64,000 bases of DNA, taken from Silurus meridionalis. Its lineage: Eukaryota; Chordata; Actinopteri; Siluriformes; Siluridae. The stretch spans positions 5,816,490-5,880,489 of the forward strand of contig NC_060892.1 in assembly GCF_014805685.1 (NCBI RefSeq). Reading direction: 5' to 3'. Under the pieces are notes generated by a model that made no database searches, was not told the DNA's origin, and saw only the letters and a program-made list of their open reading frames with translations. Position 1 is the first letter of the stretch. The number at the start of each line of letters is the position of its first letter. The position numbers and the translations under genes are program-made. Below are positions 60,401 to 64,000 of the stretch, in pieces.

Positions 60401-62855
60401 AGCTGCAAAGGCCAAAAAACCTGCAACTTCTGGCACACAAAAGCTGGCAGCAGCAAATAATGCAGCGCAAAGTAGCAAGACGAAGGCTGGTTCTCAGGCA
60501 ACATCAAGTGGTACAATTAGGTATTCGTCAAGCTTGGATACAAAGTCTGCTTCACGGAGTACCATTGGTAACACAAGACCAGTGTCCGGAAGTGCAAAAC
60601 CACAATCAGGTGTGTAGTATACCATTTTAATTTACTATAAATAGGTTTAGCTGAAAGTTCATACACGGAGATGTTCAGCACCCCCAAACATATACGTGGA
60701 ATACTTCACATCCGACTTAAACCATTCAAGAACAGCTCCTAAAACCATAGCCAGAAACAGAACATTTTCAAAACCTAATAACACACCTAAAACCTAATAA
60801 CATAGATAAACACAAACAATACACATTTATATGCAGCACAATATAAAACAAACATACAGTTCAACTACACTGTATGGACAAAAATATTGGGACACCTGAC
60901 CTTTCCTGTAGTTCTTCTCCAGATTTTAACCACAAAGCTGGATTTACACAATTGTACAAGACGTCTTTGGATGCGCTATAATAAAATTTTGCGATCACTT
61001 GAACTTTGTTCCAGCATTGCAATGTCCCTGTGCACAATCTAAGCTCCATATAGATCTGGTTTACATGGTTTGGAGAGGAAGATCTTGAGTGGCCTGCTAT
61101 AGAGCTCTGATCTCAACCCTACTGAACACCTTTAGGATCAATTGGAACTCTGACTGCACCCCAAACCTCCTCACCTCACCCACATCAGTACCTGACATTA
61201 CTAAAATGCTTTTGGCTGATGAACACATGTCCACAAGCACCCTCCAAAATCTAGTGGAACATCTTCCTGGAATAATAATAGTTTATAATTGCAAGAGCAA
61301 ATTGGGACTAGACGTTGAATGCGATGCTCAAAAAGCACATACCATACTTAGGACCAGGTTGTGCTGGAAAAAGAAGAAAACTAATTATGGAATTGATTTA
61401 TTTTAAATTTTTGTTGAGTTTATTAAAGACCTAATAAACTCAAAACATAATCGCATAACTCCTTTCTTTGCAGGACCAATGGGTAACAAGTCAATTTCTG
61501 CATCAGTTTATCTGGACCTTGCATACCTACCCTCTGGCTATGCAGCTTCTACAGTCGGTGTGGATTTTTTCCGCCGCGTTCGCTCGTCCTGCTATGTAAT
61601 AAGTGGGGAAGAATCATACAAGGACTCGGTCATGAGGCCCATCCTTGAATCTCTGTTAGAAGGCAAAGCAGCCTGGCCCAACATACAGGTTGGTTTATGA
61701 TTTAACTTGTCTTTGGCATGTTTCTGTAGATTTAGTTATAAACCTTTTATGGAGCCCATTTGCAGTTTTTGTTGGTTAATGCCAGCCTGCATTTATTAGC
61801 ATGGTTGCGGTTGGTATTATGAGAAACAAAAACTGTCAACCATCTTTGGGTAACTAAAACAATTTATTTAGACTTACAGTTTTTCTCAGTGTACATTTAC
61901 GGCAGTGGTCCCCCCCTCAGATCAACAAATAATCAACCAATAATCAACTCTGAAAAAGCTCAAAGGTGAATCTCGTGAACCTTCAGTTTGGTGAAATAAA
62001 ATATTACAGTTCCTGAAAATGGATGAACAACTAGGAACAAACGAACAGTACAGTAAAAGTGTGAATCCCGTCCGGTTTCGATATATCAATAAAATCAATC
62101 GGTATAAATCAAATATGTAATCAAATACAGCCAACCCCCAATAATTCACGGGTTCTCATTTGAAACCTAACTAACAGCAAGTTATTATTTTAAAATTAAC
62201 GGGAATTCGTAGCGGGACCGAATGTTCAGGAACGTTAGGAATAACAATTTAAACTGTGTTTTTACTAACAAATTTCATAAAAAATGTTAAAACACATTAT
62301 TATATTAGAGTGACAAATGATGTATCTGGAAAAAAAAGGAAAAAACTAAAGAAAAAGGGGTGCATCTGAAATTCTGGGAATTCTGGGAACGTAACACCCG
62401 CGAGTTCCGGAGGACCACTGACTCGTCATTCTCATGTCAACGATTTGCTCATTGACACAAATATTACTTTTGAGAGATCACCTAAGGATTTTAAGTAGTA
62501 CAGACTTTTGCAAGAACTCTAATGTGTGGTTCTGTTTGTACAAATTGTTTTGAGAAATGCACTTACTGGTTGGCAAAGGATGAATCGAGAAACGCTCCAA
62601 AGCAACTGAGGAAAAACTGCAACATGATTGATATTGAGCTAAATGTTATGTTTTGCTTCGTCCAATTTATTGAGTCTTATTGATGCTTCTCTTTTTCAGG
62701 TCACACTGATCCCCACTTTTGATTCGCTAACAATGCACGACTGGTACCAAGAGACGCACGAAAGGCAAAAAGAGCTAGCGATAACAGTGTTGGGAAGCAA
62801 CAGTACCGTGGCCATGCAGGATGAAACGTTCCCTGCTTGCAAAGTGGAATTTTGA
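35292..62855 (+). CDS. map1b: MAP1B-type microtubule-associated protein (seven coding exons)
   Basis: Coding exons: 35292-35451, 45837-45938, 55524-55606, 57211-57351, 57504-60609, 61474-61688, 62700-62855 (TGA 62853-62855). All junctions are GT-AG with consistent phase and give about 1,320 aa. MAP1 proteins are processed into a heavy chain and a C-terminal light chain that bind microtubules and actin in axons. The assignment rests on N-terminal [10 protein letters not shown], the exon order, the Lys/Glu-rich microtubule-binding region, MAP1B-specific blocks ([46 protein letters not shown]) and the light-chain end FPACKVEF. Human MAP1B is 2,468 aa: the acidic middle and the Tyr-rich repeat array are missing or much reduced here. 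It could be a teleost MAP1B ohnologue. The start is the ATG in context CAACATGGCG; no upstream in-frame ATG was seen. Confidence 0.93.
35993..36146 (-). repeat. tRNA-derived SINE
   Basis: GGCAGACGCCTTTATCCAAA, GGGTTAAGGGCCTTGTTTGA, GGGATTTGAACTCAAAACCT and CACTGAGACGCCACC. In map1b intron 1. Confidence 0.7.
36616..36676 (-). repeat. SINE head fragment
   Basis: TTCTGATCAGTAACCCAGCC followed by TTAACCACTGAGCTACCACT: tRNA-like head only. Confidence 0.55.
36704..36885 (-). repeat. tRNA-derived SINE, second tail type
   Basis: Tail CTTTATTTGTCACACATACA with CAGCACAGTGAAGTTATTTT, then head GCCGCTGACCTTACGATCAG and CCACTAAGCTACTATTCCCC. Matches 30705-30846. Confidence 0.65.
37900..38440. repeat. 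Diverged ~22-bp minisatellite with E2F-like units
   Basis: Dozens of imperfect copies of a unit like CGTCGTATTGTTTGCGCGGA. Near 38180-38250 three units are almost identical with exact 22-bp spacing. It carries CpG-rich TTTGCGCGGGAA motifs. Located in map1b intron 1. Confidence 0.85.
39575..40245. repeat. ~34-bp minisatellite with internal inverted repeat
   Basis: Roughly 18 units of AAAGGAGGCGTGACCTCTGT followed by ACTTCCGCCTCAGT. GAGGCG near the unit start pairs with CGCCTC near its end. Units vary in length by a few bases. Located in map1b intron 1. Confidence 0.93.
42110..42360. repeat. Dispersed repeat, second copy (map1b intron 1)
   Basis: Order of shared blocks with 24130-24365: CTGATTGGACAA, GAAGCAGTGCAGCCAAGA, ATGAAGAGAATAATA, TTAGGCCAGCAGTGAAGG. 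A poly-T run follows at 42360. Confidence 0.55.
42805..42872. repeat. (TAATAG)-type AT-rich microsatellite
   Basis: TAATAATAGTAATAATAG repeats, imperfect, in map1b intron 1. Confidence 0.85.
42918..42977. repeat. hAT-like terminal fragment, second copy
   Basis: CTCGATGCTTTTTTGAATTC then GAATTACTTGTCACTCGAGG and AATTGTTTCAGCTCTAG, parallel to 10665-10735. Confidence 0.4.
43468..43775 (-). mobile_element. Non-LTR retrotransposon fragment, fourth copy
   Basis: Minus-strand coding [37 protein letters not shown] and [13 protein letters not shown]. No tail is retained. It lies in map1b intron 1 and adjoins a different dispersed repeat at 43785. Confidence 0.75.
43785..44165 (+). repeat. Fish dispersed repeat, diverged copy in map1b intron 1
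   Basis: AAAGGCAACTCATCTTCATC followed by TGGGTGGCGACTAATG, GCAGACTGTTGATATTAATT and CCATCCTCAGCTGCTTTGAG, collinear with 31970-32330. Confidence 0.5.
45095..45549. mobile_element. Tc1/mariner-type deletion derivative, near full length
   Basis: ACACTATATGATATACAGTA start, GTTTGTGGACACC, a central part reading (minus strand) as a decayed transposase C-terminus around CCAAAGGTGTTCAATAGG, and a closing GAACCACATATGATG followed by ATTTTGTCTATACTGTGT. It lies about 290 bases before map1b exon 2. Confidence 0.65.
45837..57351 (+). CDS. map1b: map1b exons 2-4
   Basis: Exon 2 (45837-45938) encodes [19 protein letters not shown] and [15 protein letters not shown]. Exon 3 (55524-55606) encodes [20 protein letters not shown]. 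Exon 4 (57211-57351) encodes [20 protein letters not shown] and [14 protein letters not shown]. Each matches the corresponding human MAP1B exon closely by eye. Intron 2 is about 9.6 kb, intron 3 about 1.6 kb and intron 4 only 152 bases. Confidence 0.92.
46407..46445. repeat. (TG)n microsatellite
   Basis: 39 bases of TG in map1b intron 2. Confidence 0.95.
46815..47030. mobile_element. Tc1/mariner-type derivative, fragment
   Basis: GTTCCACTAGATTTCGAAGT, then CTGATGTAGGCAAGGTGAGG and GGCATTCCAATTCATCCCAA follow the same order as in the copies at 45095 and 55040. Ends are not preserved. In map1b intron 2. Confidence 0.55.
47528..47569. repeat. (ATCC)n microsatellite
   Basis: About ten tetranucleotide units in map1b intron 2. 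Confidence 0.95.
47765..48200. repeat. DNA-transposon-like repeat ('accgtaatttccggactatt' type)
   Basis: Starts TACCGTAATTTCCGGACTAT and has ATAAGCCGCACCCACTGAAT and ATAAATAAGCCGCACCTGTC. A similar 'TACCGTA-TTTTTCGGACTATAAG' terminus occurs in many vertebrate DNA transposons (from memory). The far end, next to the (CA)n at 48205, was not resolved. Confidence 0.45.
48205..48245. repeat. (CA)n microsatellite
   Basis: 41 bases of CA in map1b intron 2. Confidence 0.95.
48934..48986. repeat. (CA)n microsatellite
   Basis: 53 bases of CA in map1b intron 2. Confidence 0.95.
49598..49650 (-). repeat. SINE tail fragment
   Basis: ACGGTATTTGGCAGACACCC followed by TTATAATGATCTCATTTG: tail only. Confidence 0.5.
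49770..50030 (+). pseudogene. Mariner-type transposase C-terminal remnant
   Basis: One plus-strand frame contains [13 protein letters not shown] (compare HPPYSPDLAP of mariner transposases, where the Asp is catalytic). The same open stretch ends [20 protein letters not shown] and [12 protein letters not shown], the classic mariner C-terminus. The region between is collapsed by deletion and probably frameshifted. It lies in map1b intron 2 and is inactive. Confidence 0.75.
50094..50217 (-). repeat. tRNA-derived SINE, tail truncated
   Basis: GAGGGCCTTGCTTAAGGGCC, CCAGGATTTAAACTGATGAT, CCACTGAGGCACCACTTCCC. It immediately follows the mariner remnant. Confidence 0.65.
50662..50720. repeat. (GT)n microsatellite
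   Basis: 59 bases of GT in map1b intron 2. Confidence 0.95.
50721..52619. other. map1b intron 2, nothing recognised
   Basis: No coding similarity. Short TG and CA tracts (near 51597 and 51703) occur. The open frames at 51578-51868 (+) and 51616-51864 (-) show no family features. Confidence 0.45.
52620..52996. mobile_element. Tc1/mariner-type derivative with nested SINE piece
   Basis: Contains CTCTGACCTCAACCCCATTG followed by AACATT (decayed DLNPIEH block), ACTCCAAAATTTAGTGGAAC and an end GTGTCCACAAACTTTTGTCC. A SINE tail/head piece at 52852-52962 interrupts it just before the terminal repeat. Confidence 0.6.
52852..52962 (-). repeat. SINE, internally deleted, nested in MITE
   Basis: Tail GGCATTTGACAGACTTTATT with GCGACTTACATTTATCTCAT, then directly the head CATTAACCACTAAGCTATCA. 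Confidence 0.6.
53000..55039. other. map1b intron 2, nothing recognised beyond a repeat trace
   Basis: AT-rich. 54790-54860 (GGTTCCTTTCAAGGTTTTTT, GGGAGTTTTTCCTTTTCC) is a trace of the repeat seen at 20126. Confidence 0.45.
55040..55435. mobile_element. Tc1/mariner-type derivative, shortly before map1b exon 3
   Basis: GTTCCACTAGATTTTGGAGT, GATGTAGGTGAGGTGAGGAG, TTTTCATGCTGGAACAGG, then CAGGTGTCCTGGTACATTTG followed by TCCATATACTG. It lacks the left terminal repeat and ends about 90 bases upstream of map1b exon 3. Confidence 0.6.
55624..55643. repeat. (TG)n tract after map1b exon 3
   Basis: Ten TG units starting 18 bases downstream of the exon 3 donor. Confidence 0.9.
57371..57433. repeat. 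(TA)n microsatellite in a 152-base map1b intron
   Basis: 63 bases of TA filling about 40% of intron 4, starting 19 bases after the donor. Confidence 0.95.
57504..60609 (+). CDS. map1b: map1b large central exon (1,035 codons)
   Basis: The start carries the conserved MAP1 N-terminal domain: [69 protein letters not shown] (a degenerate metallo-beta-lactamase-like fold known in MAP1s), [20 protein letters not shown] and [19 protein letters not shown]. From about 58550 to 59150 it is extremely Lys/Glu-rich ([29 protein letters not shown]), the microtubule-binding type. The rest is acidic, Ser/Pro-rich heavy-chain sequence with islands of MAP1B similarity ([53 protein letters not shown]). The end is Ala/Ser/Lys-rich, leading into the light chain. 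The reading frame is open throughout. Confidence 0.94.
60867..61345. mobile_element. Tc1/mariner-type deletion derivative, fullest copy
   Basis: The left end CACTGTATGGACAAAAATAT is followed by TGGGACACC. The central part reads SDLNPTEHL on the plus strand (CTGATCTCAACCCTACTGAA), the C-terminal D-E block of Tc1-type transposases. The right terminal repeat is not clear. It fills more than half of the 864-base map1b intron 5. Confidence 0.68.
61474..62855 (+). CDS. map1b: map1b exons 6-7 (light-chain C-terminus)
   Basis: Exon 6 (61474-61688) encodes [36 protein letters not shown] and [15 protein letters not shown]. Exon 7 (62700-62855) encodes [40 protein letters not shown] and ACKVEF before TGA. 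These match the C-terminal light-chain domain shared by MAP1A, MAP1B and MAP1S, which binds actin and mediates heavy/light-chain association. Confidence 0.94.
61874..62622. mobile_element. Second copy of the TIR element in map1b intron 6
   Basis: Starts TTACAGTTTTTCTCAGTG and ends GAGAAACGCTCCAAAGCAAC followed by TGAGGAAAAACTGCAA. The interior shares GGTGAATCTCGTGAACCTTC, GTGTGAATCCCGTCCGGT and GTACAGACTTTTGCAAGAAC with the copy at 34185-35159. A separate insertion of about 295 bp at 62127-62422 interrupts it. Confidence 0.7.
62127..62422. mobile_element. Tigger/pogo-like short element nested in the TIR element
   Basis: Left CAGCCAACCCCCAATAATTC followed by ACGGGTT; right AACACCCGCGAGTTCCGGAG followed by GACCACTGA. 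The two are imperfect inverted repeats of the CAGTGGTCC...CGCGGGTT type typical of pogo/Tigger elements (from memory). No coding capacity. Confidence 0.5.
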
Positions 62856-63903
62856 ATGGAAAGTGGGAAAAAAGAAATAACTCCTGTTTGAGTGATTCGA
62901 GCACTTAGGCCAAGAGAGAAATTTTGGCTCAGAGCTTGGGAGCGTTTGTGTAACAGCTCAGATACGTGTTAACCTTTAAGGAAAAGCTTTAAGCGTTAGC
63001 TAAAAAAAAATACTGTGAATCTCCATTAATGAAGATTTACAGGAAGTAATAGAATATTATAATTGTGTGAACAAATTTTTTCCTTTTGTATTGGTAAAAT
63101 ATTGGTTTTACCAGTTCCCAAGCTGTATAGACTTTATAGATCCTGATAAGATCGAGTTTCTTTTATCCCATTCCTACAGTCTGTTGTTGTCTGTTGCTTG
63201 GTTGCACAGTTTGGATTTTTAGCACAAACAGGGAAACACAAAACACAGAGGACTTTGTGATGGACAGAAAAGTTGTTCGACGGTCATCGTCCTGGTCCCA
63301 CAGGGTTCTTTTTATTGTCTCTAAATCGCAAAAGTGTCGCTTTGGTTGTTCGTATATAATCAAGCACATCCCTGGTTTTCCTTCTGTACAGCCGAGATCA
63401 CGACTGCATGTCCGAACAGTTTGATGTCAGTATTTGTTTCATTTTCACGCTTGCAGTTGATGGTGATCCTGCACCACTCACAAGCACAAGTGTTTTCTAA
63501 CTAATTGTTTACTGCAGCCGTTGGATTTACTCTGCGTTCGAATGAAGCTTAAAAAAAACAAAAACAAAAAACAAAACCGGAAAAACCAAAGAACCCACCC
63601 CCCCAAAACTTGGATTTTCAACTTGAAAATTTGGGTTTGGTCTCCTCAACTCTACGTCAATGCTTATACAAATAAAACATTTCTTATAGCTAGATTTATT
63701 GATGTAGCTGGCTAGATTGTTGTTTACAAAATACATATAAAACAAAATTACGCATTTATTCCTTTAGTGACTCAAATGCTTCTGAGGACAGACTTCTAAT
63801 TTTAAGTTAAGTCGAACGCAGCATTAGTGTAGTCCAGGGCTACATTTGATCTAGTAACGGTACACCGTGTGTCAATAGGTTTTTTGTTTGTTGGTTTGTT
63901 CAG

Positions 63904-63936
<33 letters not shown>

Positions 63937-64000
63937 TTTTACACAATCATGTATATTCTTAATTTTACGATTTAGAAACATTTGGCGTGTTTTGATTGGT
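62856..64000 (+). other. map1b 3' UTR / downstream region
   Basis: No further coding sequence is seen. AATAAA occurs at 63671-63676 (ACAAATAAAAC) and is a candidate polyadenylation signal. A (TTG)n tract lies at 63904-63934. Long 3' UTRs are usual for MAP1B, so the transcript could run beyond the window. Confidence 0.45.
63904..63934. repeat. (TTG)n microsatellite
   Basis: About ten TTG units followed by poly-T, downstream of map1b. Confidence 0.95.

Overview
The window is nuclear DNA of a vertebrate, almost certainly a teleost fish. Evidence: three intron-rich vertebrate genes, GT-AG introns, dense di- and tetranucleotide microsatellites, Tc1/mariner elements, tRNA-derived SINEs whose tail resembles the widespread fish 'ctggataagggcgtctgcc' type, and non-LTR retrotransposon 3' ends. 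An otophysan (possibly catfish-like) fish is a guess from repeat style only. No bacterial, viral or CRISPR content was seen.

All three protein-coding genes lie on the + strand. (1) Positions 2253-25480: the 3' 23 coding exons of OSBPL1A (ORP1L), an oxysterol-binding-protein-related lipid sensor. The last ankyrin repeat, PH domain, FFAT motif and complete sterol-binding ORD are present; the N-terminal ankyrin exons lie left of the window. (2) Positions 28046-29700: a compact three-exon CART neuropeptide precursor (106 aa) with a TATA box and a perfect CRE upstream. (3) Positions 35292-62855: a seven-exon MAP1B-type microtubule-associated protein with a ~1,035-codon central exon. Its predicted length is ~1,320 aa, about half that of mammalian MAP1B. 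CART next to MAP1B matches the human 5q13 neighbourhood (from memory), here with under 6 kb between them.

The rest is intron or intergenic DNA. It holds Tc1-type transposon remnants (614-2010, ~4490-4810, 6402-6745), a family of Tc1/mariner deletion derivatives (at least nine pieces), a mariner transposase remnant (49770-50030), a ~975-bp terminal-inverted-repeat element ending ~130 bp upstream of the map1b start, a hAT-like element with a nested LINE fragment, tRNA-derived SINEs and several minisatellites. Three minisatellites stand out: 37-bp units just after an OSBPL1A exon, 22-bp units carrying E2F-like motifs, and ~34-bp units with an internal inverted repeat (the last two in map1b intron 1). 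Two OSBPL1A 3' splice sites are directly preceded by simple repeats.

The genes do not form a pathway: ORP1L works in endosome-ER lipid contact, CART is a secreted peptide and MAP1B is cytoskeletal. The most informative points are the CART promoter, the shortened MAP1B, repeat-built splice acceptors and the TE against the map1b promoter. I found no convincing novel system; the window reads as ordinary repeat-rich fish genome with some unusual details.
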